From: Candidatus Pseudomonas phytovorans
GTDB lineage: Bacteria > Pseudomonadota > Gammaproteobacteria > Pseudomonadales > Pseudomonadaceae
Direction: 5' to 3'
Assembly (NCBI GenBank): GCA_029202525.1
Contig: CP119325.1
Span: 5,430,001 to 5,494,000, forward strand
Length of the DNA stretch: 64,000 bases
Below, piece by piece: positions 55,019-64,000 of this stretch; within the stretch, counting starts at the first letter, position 1; every line of letters begins with the position of its first letter. Both the position numbers and the translations under genes were made by a program. The notes under the pieces were generated by a model, which made no database searches, had not been told where the DNA came from, and was given only the letters and a program-made list of their open reading frames with translations.

Positions 55019-57367
55019 TTAGAAGGTCTGGCCCAGAGAGAATTGGAACACCTGGGTATCGGCGTCGTCCGGTTTCTTGATTGGCATCGCCAGGCTGAAG
55101 CTCAACGGGCCCAGCGCGGTGATCCAGGTTACGCCCAGGCCGACCGAGCTGGCCATGTCCGAGAAGCCGACCTTCGCGCAGTCAGGCTTGCTGCCGCAAT
55201 TGGTATCGAACACGTTACCCACGTCCCAGAATACGGAAGTGCGCAGCGAACGCTGGTCCTTGACGAACGGCAGCGGGAACAGCAATTCGACACCGCCTTG
55301 CACCAGCACGTTACCGCCGAACGGCAACGGATCCTGGTCCGGGTCAGCGATGGTACCTTCGCGTGTCCCGTTACTAGGCGTGCTGCGTGGGCCCAGGCTG
55401 CTGTCCTTGAAACCACGCACGGAGTTGAAGCCACCCGCGAAGTAGTTCTCGTAGAACGGCAGGCCGGAGGTGCTGCCGTAACCATCACCATAGCCCAGCT
55501 CGGTGTGCAGACGCAGGGTGTAGTCATTGCTGATCGGCTGGAACAGCTGACCACGGTAGTCGAGTTTGAAGAACGACAGGTCGCTGCCCGGAATGGTGGA
55601 TTCCAGGGTCAGGCTTTGCGAGTGACCACGGGTGGCCAGCACGCCTTTGTTCAGAGTCGACTCGGACCAGCCGATCGAGGCCTTGAAGTTCAGGAAGTTG
55701 TCGCCTTCCTGTTCGAGGAAATCAAAGATCTCGTCAACGGTGTACTTACCGGTCTTGATCTTGTCCTGCTGAACGCTCAGGCCGTAGGTCAGGCGCGAGG
55801 TTTCGCTGATCGGGTAACCCAGGCTGACGCCGGCGCCGAAGCTGTCCACCGCATAGCTGGCCACGTCGACGTCGAGGTCGTCGTAGTCGGTGCTGCGGTA
55901 GAAGGCGTTGTAACCCAGGCTCACGCCATCGGCAGTGAAGTAGGGGTCAACGAAGCCGAAGTTATAGCGGGTCTGGTATTCCGAACGGGTCAGGCCAACC
56001 GATACCTTGTTACCGGTACCGAGGAAGTTGCTCTGGCTGATCGAACCGCCAAGGATCAGGCCGGCGCTCTGGGCGAAACCGACGCTGGCGGTGATCGAAC
56101 CGGAGGCTTGCTCTTCGACGCTGTAGTTGACGTCAACCTGGTCGTCAGTGCCTGGCACTGGCGGAGTCTCGACGTTGACTTCCTTGAAGAAGCCCAGGCG
56201 CTCCAGACGGGTCTTGGACTGGTCGATCAGGTAGGTCGACGCCCAGCCGCCTTCCATCTGGCGCATTTCGCGGCGCAGCACTTCGTCTTCGGTCTTGGTG
56301 TTGCCGCGGTAGTTGATGCGGTTGACGTAGGCACGCTTGCCCGGGTCGACCACGAACATGATGTCGACCGTGTGGTCCTGATCGTTCGGCTGTGGCACGC
56401 CGTTGACGTTGGCGAATGTGTAGCCTTCGTTACCCAGGCGGCGGGTGATCAGCTCGGACGTGGTGGTCATCACCTTGCGCGAGAACACCTGGCCCGACTG
56501 CACCAGCAGCAGCGACTTGACCTGGTCTTCCGGCACTTTCAGGTCACCGGACAGCTTCACGTCGCGAACGGTGTACTTTTCGCCTTCGTTGATGTTGACG
56601 GTGATGTAAACGTGTTTCTTGTCTGGCGTGATGGACACCTGAGTGGAAGCGATGTCCATGTTGATGTAGCCGCGGTCCAGGTAGTAGGAGCGCAGGCGTT
56701 CCAGGTCACCGGACAGTTTTTCGCGGGCGTACTTGTCGTCGTTCTTGAAGAACGACAGCCAGTTGGTGGTCTTCAGCTCGAACAGCTGGCCCAGGGTGTC
56801 ATCATCGAACACGTTGTTGCCAACGATGTTGATGTGCTGGATGGCAGCCACGGTGCCTTCGTTGATCTTGATCTTCAGCGCCACACGGTTGCGCGGCTGC
56901 GGCACCACTTCGGCGTCGACCTCGGCCGAGTAGCGGCCCTGGGCCACGTACTGGCGCTGCAGCTCGTTACGCACACCTTCGAGGGTGGCACGCTGGAAGA
57001 TCTCGCCTTCGGCCAGGCCCGATTGTTTCAGGCCTTTCATCAGGTCTTCGGTGCTGATCGCCTTGTTGCCTTCGATCTCGATGCTCGACACCGACGGGCG
57101 CTCGACCACGTTGATGATCAGCACATTGCCATCGCGGTTCAACTGGATGTCCTGGAAGAACCCGGTCTTGAACAGGGAACGGGTCGAGTCAACCAGGCGG
57201 CGGTCATCGGCCTGATCGCCGACGTTCAGCGGCAAGGCACCGAAGACACTGCCGGCGGAAACCCGCTGCAGGCCGTTGACGCGAATATCGGAGATGGTGA
57301 AGGACTCGGCGTGAACTTCAGCGATCATCAGTGCGGACATGACCGCAGTTAGCAGCAGACGTTTCAT
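55019..57367 (-). CDS. bamA: Outer-membrane protein assembly factor BamA
   Basis: 782 aa essential component of the BAM complex. The signal peptide (residues 1-20, ending VHA) is followed by five POTRA domains (about 24-420). The beta-barrel ends in the C-terminal aromatic signature QFSLGQTF. The conserved VRGFKDSSLGPR motif of the L6 loop lies near residue 655. It sits between rseP and skp, the normal order. A 10-bp perfect hairpin lies just upstream. Confidence 0.97.
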   Translation of the reverse strand: MKRLLLTAVMSALMIAEVHAESFTISDIRVNGLQRVSAGSVFGALPLNVGDQADDRRLVDSTRSLFKTGFFQDIQLNRDGNVLIINVVERPSVSSIEIEGNKAISTEDLMKGLKQSGLAEGEIFQRATLEGVRNELQRQYVAQGRYSAEVDAEVVPQPRNRVALKIKINEGTVAAIQHINIVGNNVFDDDTLGQLFELKTTNWLSFFKNDDKYAREKLSGDLERLRSYYLDRGYINMDIASTQVSITPDKKHVYITVNINEGEKYTVRDVKLSGDLKVPEDQVKSLLLVQSGQVFSRKVMTTTSELITRRLGNEGYTFANVNGVPQPNDQDHTVDIMFVVDPGKRAYVNRINYRGNTKTEDEVLRREMRQMEGGWASTYLIDQSKTRLERLGFFKEVNVETPPVPGTDDQVDVNYSVEEQASGSITASVGFAQSAGLILGGSISQSNFLGTGNKVSVGLTRSEYQTRYNFGFVDPYFTADGVSLGYNAFYRSTDYDDLDVDVASYAVDSFGAGVSLGYPISETSRLTYGLSVQQDKIKTGKYTVDEIFDFLEQEGDNFLNFKASIGWSESTLNKGVLATRGHSQSLTLESTIPGSDLSFFKLDYRGQLFQPISNDYTLRLHTELGYGDGYGSTSGLPFYENYFAGGFNSVRGFKDSSLGPRSTPSNGTREGTIADPDQDPLPFGGNVLVQGGVELLFPLPFVKDQRSLRTSVFWDVGNVFDTNCGSKPDCAKVGFSDMASSVGLGVTWITALGPLSFSLAMPIKKPDDADTQVFQFSLGQTF

Positions 57368-57397
57368 GAAGTCCTTTTATTCCAACTGGCAATAAAC

Positions 57398-57423
57398 AAC
57401 CTGCCGCGAAGAAGCGGCAGGTT
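57398..57423. terminator. Hairpin between rseP and bamA
   Basis: AACCTGCCGC / GCGGCAGGTT with a 6-base loop, 17 bp after the rseP stop and 31 bp before the bamA ATG. On the minus strand it is followed by GTTTATTG, a weak U-rich tract. It may attenuate transcription so that bamA depends partly on its own promoter. Confidence 0.5.
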
Positions 57424-57440
57424 CGCAATTGAGCGAAGCT

Positions 57441-58793
57441 TTATAGTCGACCCAGATCGTTGATCAGGGCGAGCAACATCACCCCTATGACCAAACTGAT
57501 ACCGATCTGGACCCCCCAACCTTGCACCCGATCTGACAGCGGACGACCGCGCGCCCACTCGACCAGGTAAAACAGCAAATGCCCCCCATCCAGTACCGGG
57601 ATGGGCAGCAAGTTAAGAACCCCCAGGCTTATGCTCAGGTAGGCCAGGAAATTCAGAAAATCCCCCACGCCGGACTGGGCTGAAGCGCCCGCCACTTTAG
57701 CAATGGTTATCGGTCCACTCAAGTTTTTTACCGAGAGCTCCCCGAACAGCATTTTCTTCAGCGATTCAAGGGTCAGCACGCTCATGTTCCAGGTGCGTGA
57801 CAAGCCCTCACCCACCGCCTCCAGCGGGCCGTAGCTGATTTCTCGGAGCATGCTGGCAGGCCATTCGCCACCTTTCACCCCGGCGCCCAGATAGCCGCCG
57901 GCAGCCTTACCCTCACCCTTGCGCGCCAGGGTCACTGACACATCCAGGGCAACGCCGTCGCGCTCCACACGCACGAGCACATTGGCATCCGGACGGGCAC
58001 GCACGCTGTCGACTACCTGCTGCCATTCCGTCACGGCCACGCCATCGACACTCAGCAGCTTGTCGCCTGTCCTGAGGCCCGCTGCGGCAGCCGGCCCCTT
58101 CGGATCAATCTCGGCCAGTACCGGCACCATTGCCGGGCGCCAAGGGTGCAACCCCAACGACTGGATAGGGTCCGGCTCGTCAGCGCCCTTGAGCCAGCTG
58201 TCCAGCTTGACCTGCAGCTGGCGCTCGGCAGTGGCGCCTTCGTCGCGCACGCCTACCTGCAAGGTGCCGCTTTCGCCCAGGCGGCGAACAAGCTGCAGGT
58301 TGACCGCCGACCAACCATTGGTCGGCTTGCCATCGATAGATACAATTTCCTGACCTGCGGCCAGCCCGGCCGATGCAGCCAGGCTACCAGCATCGACCGT
58401 ACCGATCACCGGGCGGACCTGCTGGGTACCCAGCATCGCCAGCACCCAGAAGAACAAAATGGCCAGCAGGAAGTTGGCAATCGGCCCCGCCGCGACAATC
58501 GCGATACGCTGGCGCACAGACTTGCGGTTGAACGACTGGTTCGCCAGCGCTGGCGGTACATCGCCCTCGCGCTCGTCGAGCATCTTCACGTAGCCACCCA
58601 GCGGAATCGCTGCAACCACAAACTCGGTGCCCTGGCGGTCATGCCAGCGCAGCAGCGGCGTGCCGAAGCCCACCGAGAAGCGCAGCACCTTGACACCGCA
58701 GCGGCGCGCCACCCAGAAGTGGCCGAATTCATGGAAGGTGACCAGCACACCCAAAGCCACGAGGGTGCCGATAATCATGTAGAGCGCTGTCAT
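57441..58793 (-). CDS. rseP: Site-2 protease RseP
   Basis: 450 aa inner-membrane zinc protease that cleaves anti-sigma factors in the envelope-stress pathway. The zinc motif HEFGHFWVARRCGVKVLRFS lies near residue 20. Two PDZ domains lie in the middle, and LNLLPIPVLDGGHLLFYLVE near 392 carries the third ligand. The second of two ATGs (58793) is chosen because GGAG lies 6 bp upstream of it, whereas it directly touches the first ATG. Confidence 0.95.
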   Translation of the reverse strand: MTALYMIIGTLVALGVLVTFHEFGHFWVARRCGVKVLRFSVGFGTPLLRWHDRQGTEFVVAAIPLGGYVKMLDEREGDVPPALANQSFNRKSVRQRIAIVAAGPIANFLLAILFFWVLAMLGTQQVRPVIGTVDAGSLAASAGLAAGQEIVSIDGKPTNGWSAVNLQLVRRLGESGTLQVGVRDEGATAERQLQVKLDSWLKGADEPDPIQSLGLHPWRPAMVPVLAEIDPKGPAAAAGLRTGDKLLSVDGVAVTEWQQVVDSVRARPDANVLVRVERDGVALDVSVTLARKGEGKAAGGYLGAGVKGGEWPASMLREISYGPLEAVGEGLSRTWNMSVLTLESLKKMLFGELSVKNLSGPITIAKVAGASAQSGVGDFLNFLAYLSISLGVLNLLPIPVLDGGHLLFYLVEWARGRPLSDRVQGWGVQIGISLVIGVMLLALINDLGRL

Positions 58794-58863
58794 GTCCATC
58801 TCCGAATGATGTTCAGCGGGCCGGCATCATGCCAACCCCCTCACGAACCTGGGCGGGCCTGCA

Positions 58864-60054
58864 TCAGCGACCGTGACGCCTCAGCCACTCACGGGAAAGC
58901 TCCCGGGCACGCTGGTCGGCGGCGAACACCGCGTCCAGCGACGGCAGCGGCACAACGGGCTCCTGATCGAGCACCTGTTCGATCATACCCGCGATCTCCG
59001 GGAAGCGGATACGCCGCTCAAGAAATGCCTCGACCGCCACCTCGTTCGCCGCGTTGAGTACAGCAGGGGCGCTATTGCCAGCTTCGGCAGCCTGCCGCGC
59101 CAGGCGCAGGCAAGGGAAGCGTTGTTCGTCGGGCGCCTGGAAATCCAGACGGGCGATGGCGAACAGGTCCAGCGGAGCTACCCCGGAATCGATGCGCTCA
59201 GGCCACGCCAGGGCATTGGCGATTGGCGTGCGCATATCCGGGTTACCCAGCTGCGCCAGGACCGAACCGTCCACGTAATCGACCAGGGAATGAATAACAC
59301 TTTGTGGGTGCACCACCACCTCGACCTTGGCCGGTGCGGCATCGAACAACCAGCAGGCCTCGATCAGCTCAAGGCCCTTGTTCATCATGCTGGCCGAATC
59401 CACGGAAATCTTGCGCCCCATCGACCAGTTGGGATGCGCGCAGGCTTGCTCCGGCGTCACATTCAGCAGCGCCTCGACCGGCGTCTCGCGGAACGGGCCA
59501 CCGGACGCAGTCAACAGTATCCGGCGCACACCCACCGCACTCAGGCCGCGAGCGTAGTCGCCGGGCATGCACTGGAAGATTGCGTTGTGCTCGCTATCGA
59601 TCGGCAACAACACGGCGCCACTGCGCCGCACTGCCTCGATGAACAGCGCACCGGACATGACCAGGGCTTCCTTGTTGGCTAGCAACACCTTCTTGCCCGC
59701 CTCGACGGCCGCCAAGGTAGGACGCAGGCCAGCGGCGCCGACAATCGCTGCCATCACCGCATCCACGTCTGCAGCCGAAGCCACCTGGCAAAGCCCGGCC
59801 TCGCCTTCCAGCACCTCGGTGGCGCAGCCGGCCGTCGCCAGGTTTTCGCGCAGTCGCACGGCCGCCTCGGCACTCGGCACTACAGCAAAAGCCGGGCGAT
59901 GGCGCACGCACAGGGCGAGCAACTCGTCGATACGCGAATAACCGCTGAGAGCGAACACCTGGTAGCGATCGGGATGGCGCGCAATCACATCCAGCGTGCT
60001 CAGGCCGATGGAGCCGGTGGCCCCGAGCACGGTAATACGCTGCGGGCGACTCAC
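58864..60054 (-). CDS. dxr: 1-deoxy-D-xylulose 5-phosphate reductoisomerase
   Basis: 396 aa NADPH-dependent MEP-pathway enzyme. The GTG at 60054 overlaps the cdsA TGA (GTGA), which is the coupled start; an in-frame ATG 12 bp earlier is less likely. The NADPH motif ITVLGATGSIGLSTLDVIAR lies near residue 6. The metal and substrate site is SEHNAIFQCM near 150, TASGGPFRETPVEALLNVTP near 184 and MGRKISVDSASMMNKGLELI near 210. Confidence 0.96.
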   Translation of the reverse strand: MSRPQRITVLGATGSIGLSTLDVIARHPDRYQVFALSGYSRIDELLALCVRHRPAFAVVPSAEAAVRLRENLATAGCATEVLEGEAGLCQVASAADVDAVMAAIVGAAGLRPTLAAVEAGKKVLLANKEALVMSGALFIEAVRRSGAVLLPIDSEHNAIFQCMPGDYARGLSAVGVRRILLTASGGPFRETPVEALLNVTPEQACAHPNWSMGRKISVDSASMMNKGLELIEACWLFDAAPAKVEVVVHPQSVIHSLVDYVDGSVLAQLGNPDMRTPIANALAWPERIDSGVAPLDLFAIARLDFQAPDEQRFPCLRLARQAAEAGNSAPAVLNAANEVAVEAFLERRIRFPEIAGMIEQVLDQEPVVPLPSLDAVFAADQRARELSREWLRRHGR

Positions 60055-60866
60055 ATCACACCCCATTCAGCAGCCCACAACAACACGGCAAAAATCGGGA
60101 TCGCCGCAGTAAGGCTGTCAATGCGATCGAGCACGCCGCCATGGCCGGGCAGCAGGTTACTGCTGTCCTTGATACCGGAACGGCGCTTGAACATGCTCTC
60201 GGTCAGGTCACCGACCACCGAGGACATGACCAGCAGTGCAGCACCCAGCAGGCCCAGCAGGATCTGACCGAAACCCCAGTCGCGACTGATGCCGACCGCC
60301 AAGGTAATTGCCAGGCTGACCGCCAGGCCGCCATAGACGCCTTCCCAGCTCTTGCCGGGGCTGACCTGCGGGGCCAGCTTGCGCTTGCCGAACGCCCTGC
60401 CAGAGAAGTAAGCGCCAATATCGGCCGCCCACACCAGCACCATGACCGACAGGATCAGCCAATTGCCCAGCGGCCAGTGCTTGAGCAGCACCAACCCCTG
60501 CCAGGCCGGCAGCAATACCAGCAGGCCGATCAGCAACCGACAGGCGGCACTGGCCCACAGTTCGCTGCTACGCGGGTAGGTAAGCACCAGCCAGGTAGCC
60601 AGCCCCCACCAGATGACCGCAGCACCCAGCACCCAGGGCGCCAACTCCGGAAGGATGTACAGCAGCATCAGCGCGCCGGCGACCACCGCGGCATAGGCGA
60701 TACGCAGCGGCTGGGCCATCAGACCGGCCAGGCGCGCCCACTCCCAGGCGCCAAGGGTCACCACAAAGCCGATGAACAGGGCGAAATCCCCACCGTTGAG
60801 CAGGAAGAAGCCACCCAGCGCGATCGGCAACAGGATCAGCGCAGTAATGATGCGTTGTTTAAGCAT
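60051..60866 (-). CDS. cdsA: Phosphatidate cytidylyltransferase
   Basis: 271 aa inner-membrane enzyme that makes CDP-diacylglycerol. Eight or so hydrophobic segments are visible. The family signature is intact near the C-terminus: SMFKRRSGIKDSSNLLPGHG followed by GVLDRIDS. It starts one base inside the uppS stop and overlaps dxr by 4 bp. Confidence 0.96.
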   Translation of the reverse strand: MLKQRIITALILLPIALGGFFLLNGGDFALFIGFVVTLGAWEWARLAGLMAQPLRIAYAAVVAGALMLLYILPELAPWVLGAAVIWWGLATWLVLTYPRSSELWASAACRLLIGLLVLLPAWQGLVLLKHWPLGNWLILSVMVLVWAADIGAYFSGRAFGKRKLAPQVSPGKSWEGVYGGLAVSLAITLAVGISRDWGFGQILLGLLGAALLVMSSVVGDLTESMFKRRSGIKDSSNLLPGHGGVLDRIDSLTAAIPIFAVLLWAAEWGVM

Positions 60867-61621
60867 TAAGCACGAGCTCCAGCCTCGACCTGCTCGCTGG
60901 TCTTACCGAAGCGGCGCTGGCGCGAAGCGAAATCGGCCAGGGCATTGCGCATGGCCTCGTGTTTGAAGTCCGGCCAGTACAGGTCGGAGAAGTACAGCTC
61001 GGCGTACGCCAGCTGCCACAACAGGAAATTGCTGATGCGGTGCTCGCCACCGGTGCGAATGCACAGGTCCGGCAGCGGTAGCTCGCCGGTTGCCAGGCAC
61101 GTCTGCAGCAGCCCTGGGGTGATGTCTTCCGGGCGCAGGTGCCCGGCCTGCACTTCCCGCGCCAGCCGCTGTGCGGCCTGAGCGATATCCCACTGGCCAC
61201 CGTAGTTGGCCGCGATCTGCAGAATGAAGCGGTTGCTGCCGGCGGTCAGCGCCTCGGCCTCGCGCATGGCAGCTTGCAGCTCGGGATGGAAGCGCGAACG
61301 GTCACCGATGATGCGCAAGCTGATGTTGTTCTCGTTGAGGCGCTTGGCCTCGCGGCGCAGGGCCGAGAAGAACAGCTCCATCAACGCACCGACCTCTTCG
61401 GCGGGGCGCTGCCAGTTTTCGCTGGAGAACGCGAACAGGGTCAGTACCTCGACCCCGGACTTGGCGCAGACTTCGATGACCGCGCGAACGGCATCGACAC
61501 CCGCCTTATGCCCGGCAACGCCGGGCAGCAGGCGCTTTTTCGCCCAGCGGTTGTTGCCATCCATGATGATCGCGACATGACGCGGCACCGAGGACGGCGC
61601 CGCTGGCTTGGTCTTATCCAT
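60866..61621 (-). CDS. uppS: Undecaprenyl diphosphate synthase
   Basis: 251 aa cis-prenyltransferase that makes the C55 lipid carrier for cell-wall synthesis. The diphosphate-binding motif is VAIIMDGNNRWAKKRLLPGV near residue 16, with VLTLFAFSSENWQRPAEEVG near 60. The C-terminal DLCIRTGGEHRISNFLLWQL near 188 and ELYFSDLYWPDF follow. It lies 15 bp after frr. Confidence 0.96.
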   Translation of the reverse strand: MDKTKPAAPSSVPRHVAIIMDGNNRWAKKRLLPGVAGHKAGVDAVRAVIEVCAKSGVEVLTLFAFSSENWQRPAEEVGALMELFFSALRREAKRLNENNISLRIIGDRSRFHPELQAAMREAEALTAGSNRFILQIAANYGGQWDIAQAAQRLAREVQAGHLRPEDITPGLLQTCLATGELPLPDLCIRTGGEHRISNFLLWQLAYAELYFSDLYWPDFKHEAMRNALADFASRQRRFGKTSEQVEAGARA

Positions 61622-61636
61622 TAAAAAACCCCGGCC

Positions 61637-62194
61637 TTAAACGGCCATCAGGTCCTTTTCCTTGGCTTTGACAGCGACTTCGATATCGGCCACGAACTTG
61701 TCGGTCAGCTTCTGGATATCATCCGCAGCACGACGCTCTTCGTCTTCGCTGATCTCTTTCTCTTTGACCAGATCCTTGAGCTGGCTCAAAGCGTCGCGGC
61801 GGATGTTACGGACCGCAATACGGCCATCCTCGGCGGCGTCCCGCGCCTGCTTGGTGAAGCCCTTTCGGGTTTCTTCGGTCAGGGCAGGCATGGTGATCAG
61901 CAGCATCTCACCCAGGTTGGTCGGGTTGAGGTTCAGGCCGGCACTGCCAATCGCCTTGTCGACCGCGCCCAGCATGTTGCGCTCGAAGGCAACGACCTGA
62001 AGCGTGCGCGAGTCCTTCACGGTGATGTTCGCCACTTGCTTGATCGGCGTGTCGGCGCCGTAGTACGGCACCATGACACCTTCCAGGATGCTCGGATGGG
62101 CAACACCAGTGCGGATACGACTGAAGGCGTGATGAAGCGACTCCAGCGACTTGGTCATACGCTCCTGGGCGTCTTTCTTGATTTCGTTGATCAT
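61637..62194 (-). CDS. frr: Ribosome recycling factor
   Basis: 185 aa. The ATG at 62194 gives MINEIKKDAQERMTKSLESL; a longer upstream frame covers pyrH and is rejected. RTGVAHPSILEGVMVPYYGA near residue 31 and the C-terminal helix EDERRAADDIQKLTDKFVAD are diagnostic. It separates ribosomal subunits after termination with EF-G. The ATG overlaps the pyrH TGA (ATGA). Confidence 0.97.
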   Translation of the reverse strand: MINEIKKDAQERMTKSLESLHHAFSRIRTGVAHPSILEGVMVPYYGADTPIKQVANITVKDSRTLQVVAFERNMLGAVDKAIGSAGLNLNPTNLGEMLLITMPALTEETRKGFTKQARDAAEDGRIAVRNIRRDALSQLKDLVKEKEISEDEERRAADDIQKLTDKFVADIEVAVKAKEKDLMAV

Positions 62195-62934
62195 TTCTGA
62201 ACTTCCTCGATCAGGGTTCCTTCCGCGCCGCCATGCACGATATTCAGCAGGGCGCCGGGCTTGTTCATATTGAAGACGCGCAGCGGCATCTTGTGGTCGC
62301 GGCACAGACAGATTGCCGTCAGGTCCATTACACCCAGCTTGCGATCCAGCACTTCATCGTAGGTCAGATGATCGAACTTCTCGGCATGCGGGTCTTTGAA
62401 TGGGTCTGCAGTGTATACACCATCGACCTTGGTTGCTTTCAATACTACGTCGGCATCGATTTCGATAGCGCGCAGACACGCGGCGGAGTCCGTGGTGAAG
62501 AACGGATTACCGGTACCTGCCGCGAAGATCACGACTTCTTTCGCGCTCAAGTGGCGCATGGCCTTGCGGCGATCATAGTGGTCAGTCACGCCGACCATGG
62601 AAATTGCCGACTGGACGATAGCGGTGATGTTGGCACGCTCCAGCGCGTCGCGCATGGCCAGGGCGTTCATCACGGTGGCCAGCATACCCATATGGTCGCC
62701 GGTGACGCGGTCCATGCCGGCTGCACTGAGCGCCGCGCCACGGAACAGGTTGCCACCACCAATCACCAGGCCGACCTGCACACCAATGCCGACCAGCTGG
62801 CCGACTTCCAGCGCCATGCGGTCCAGCACCTTGGGGTCGATCCCGAACTCTTCCGAGCCCATCAGGGCCTCGCCGCTAAGTTTGAGTAGAATGCGTTTAT
62901 AGCGAGCCTGATGACCACTGCCCTGCTGAGCCAT
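62191..62934 (-). CDS. pyrH: Uridylate kinase
   Basis: 247 aa UMP kinase of the amino-acid-kinase fold. RILLKLSGEALMGSEEFGID lies near residue 14, VIGGGNLFRGAALSAAGMDR near 59, and FAAGTGNPFFTTDSAACLRA near 137. The start is MAQQGSGHQARYKRILLK. It forms an operon with frr, uppS, cdsA, dxr and rseP. A hairpin and the tsf terminator lie upstream. Confidence 0.97.
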   Translation of the reverse strand: MAQQGSGHQARYKRILLKLSGEALMGSEEFGIDPKVLDRMALEVGQLVGIGVQVGLVIGGGNLFRGAALSAAGMDRVTGDHMGMLATVMNALAMRDALERANITAIVQSAISMVGVTDHYDRRKAMRHLSAKEVVIFAAGTGNPFFTTDSAACLRAIEIDADVVLKATKVDGVYTADPFKDPHAEKFDHLTYDEVLDRKLGVMDLTAICLCRDHKMPLRVFNMNKPGALLNIVHGGAEGTLIEEVQK

Positions 62935-63001
62935 TGCGAATCTCTCCTGCGGCGTTTGTAAAATTCTGGCGGGCTGCTTGAGCCTGCATGTAACTCTAAC
63001 G

Positions 63002-63020
63002 TGACGCAGCGACTGCGTCA
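63002..63020. repeat. Hairpin in the pyrH leader region
   Basis: Perfect 8-bp stem TGACGCAG / CTGCGTCA with a 3-base loop, about 70 bp upstream of the pyrH ATG. It has no U-run and could be a regulator site or a leader structure. Confidence 0.4.
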
Positions 63021-63056
63021 GCGAGTAACGGCTTTGTAAACCGCTCCCGCTTTGAC

Positions 63057-63090
63057 AAAGAGGCTGCGCGCGTGAGCGGGCAGCCTCTTT
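63057..63090 (-). terminator. tsf terminator
   Basis: AAAGAGGCTGC / GCAGCCTCTTT with a 12-base loop, 22 bp after the tsf stop. A short T-run is part of the stem on the minus strand. Confidence 0.8.
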
Positions 63091-63111
63091 GGGGCGACAG
63101 ACGGGGCTGTC

Positions 63112-63975
63112 TTACTGCTTGGCAGCAGCCAGCTGGGCAGCAACTTCTTCAGCGAAGTTGTCGACCGGCTTCTCGATGCCTTCGCCTACTTTGAAGTAGG
63201 TGAACGAAACGATTTCAGCACCGGCCTTCTTGGCCAGCTCGCCGACTTTGACTTCCGGGTTCATGACGAAGGCTTGCTCTTTCAGCGAAGCTTCGGCTTT
63301 GAACTTGGTGATACGACCGTTGATCATGTTCTCAACGATGTTTTCCGGCTTGCCAGCGATCTTGTCAGCGTTCAGCTGCAGGAAGACGGCCTTCTCGCGC
63401 TCGATGGCCTCGGCGGAGATTTCCGACGAATCCAGGAACTCAGGGTTCGAGGCTGCAACGTGCATGGCGATGTTCTTGGCCAGCTCGACGTCACCGCCTT
63501 TCAGGACAACAACGGCACCGATCTTGTTACCGTGCAGGTAAGCACCGACAACGTCACCCTCAACGCGCACCAGGCGACGGATGTTGACGTTCTCGCCAAC
63601 CTTGGCAACCAGGGCTTCACGAGCAGCTTCACGCGAAGCGATCAGCGGAGCAGCTTCGGTCAGCTTCTGGGCGAAGGCTTCTTCGATGCTTTCGGCAACG
63701 AAGTTCTTGAAGTCGTCTTGCAGAGCCAGGAAGTCGGTCTGCGAGTTCACTTCCAGCAGGACAGCCGATTTACCGTCGGTCTTGACCGCGATAGCGCCTT
63801 CAGCGGCAACGTTGCCAGCCTTTTTGGCAGCCTTGATGGCGCCGGAGGCACGCATGTCGTCGATGGCTTTTTCGATGTCGCCGCCGGCCTTGGTCAGGGC
63901 CTTTTTGCAATCCATCATGCCTTCGCCGGTACGCTCGCGCAGTTCTTTGACCAGCGCTGCAGTAATCTCTGCCAT
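63112..63975 (-). CDS. tsf: Elongation factor Ts
   Basis: 287 aa nucleotide-exchange factor for EF-Tu. The ATG at 63975 gives MAEITAALVKELRERTGEGM with a GAGGAT site upstream. The N-terminal UBA-like helix and TGEGMMDCKKALTKAGGDIE lie near residue 16. SQTDFLALQDDFKNFV near 78 contains the TDF motif that inserts into EF-Tu. The C-terminal coiled-coil motif is present. rpsB is expected just beyond the window edge. Confidence 0.97.
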   Translation of the reverse strand: MAEITAALVKELRERTGEGMMDCKKALTKAGGDIEKAIDDMRASGAIKAAKKAGNVAAEGAIAVKTDGKSAVLLEVNSQTDFLALQDDFKNFVAESIEEAFAQKLTEAAPLIASREAAREALVAKVGENVNIRRLVRVEGDVVGAYLHGNKIGAVVVLKGGDVELAKNIAMHVAASNPEFLDSSEISAEAIEREKAVFLQLNADKIAGKPENIVENMINGRITKFKAEASLKEQAFVMNPEVKVGELAKKAGAEIVSFTYFKVGEGIEKPVDNFAEEVAAQLAAAKQ

Positions 63976-64000
63976 TTCAAAATCCTCTTGGAAAGTTTTT

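Overview
The window is ordinary core chromosome of a fluorescent Pseudomonas, most likely the P. putida group. Three things point there: high GC throughout; gene order that matches my memory of Pseudomonas (relA-rlmD-cysM, gacS-ldhA, fpr/finR, recX-recA-pncC, mutS-fdxA-rsmZ-rpoS-nlpD-pcm-surE-truD-ispF, and the long pyrH-to-tilS envelope/replication cluster); and many copies of the P. putida-type REP palindrome (core CGCGGGCnnGCCCGCTCCCACA). I see no prophage, insertion sequence, CRISPR array, integron, tRNA or rRNA gene. Species identity is inference from memory of gene order, not from a search.

Layout. 1-6.9 kb: relA (its last codons lie outside the window), rlmD, cysM and a PirRS-like two-component pair, all on the minus strand. 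7.0-13.8 kb: gacS, ldhA, a conserved zinc-ribbon-like protein and a META lipoprotein; then, after a REP pair, a TlpA-like lipoprotein facing arsC-wrbA-DUF2069. 13.9-23 kb: a Tag-family glycosylase homologue, ttcA, Yip1, sprT, the divergent fpr/finR pair, dgkA, erdR, a DTW-domain tRNA modifier, a small exported protein, a ribbon-helix-helix protein and a LOG protein. 23-29.7 kb: recX-recA under a LexA box, pncC, an unassigned DxD glycosyltransferase-like gene, mutS and fdxA. 29.7-35.5 kb: the small RNA rsmZ, then rpoS, nlpD, pcm, surE, truD and ispF. 35.5-38.5 kb: fghA-adhC (glutathione-dependent formaldehyde oxidation) and a LysR regulator. 38.8-45.4 kb: ispD-ftsB-eno-kdsA-pyrG-tilS. 45.6-64 kb: accA, dnaE, rnhB, lpxB, lpxA, fabZ, lpxD, skp, bamA, rseP, dxr, cdsA, uppS, frr, pyrH and tsf, all on the minus strand.

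The genes link up in several ways. The stringent-response enzyme RelA, the GacS kinase, the RsmZ RNA that GacS/GacA controls, and RpoS all lie within 31 kb. The last 20 kb couples lipid A, phospholipid, isoprenoid and outer-membrane protein assembly to replication and translation factors. ispD, ispF and dxr of the MEP pathway are all present but in three separate transcription units.

The only gene-free stretch over 300 bases is 29717-30330. It holds rsmZ with its promoter and upstream activating sequence, a REP pair and the rpoS terminator. The most interesting extra observations are: rsmZ itself; a GGA-loop hairpin in the fdxA leader; a sensor kinase whose C-terminus is encoded by a REP; a 127-bp tandem duplication that copies the end of a LysR gene plus its REP; a 131-bp foldable element between pcm and nlpD; and a terminator hairpin lying directly against the ispF start codon. 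I found no convincing entirely new multi-gene system.
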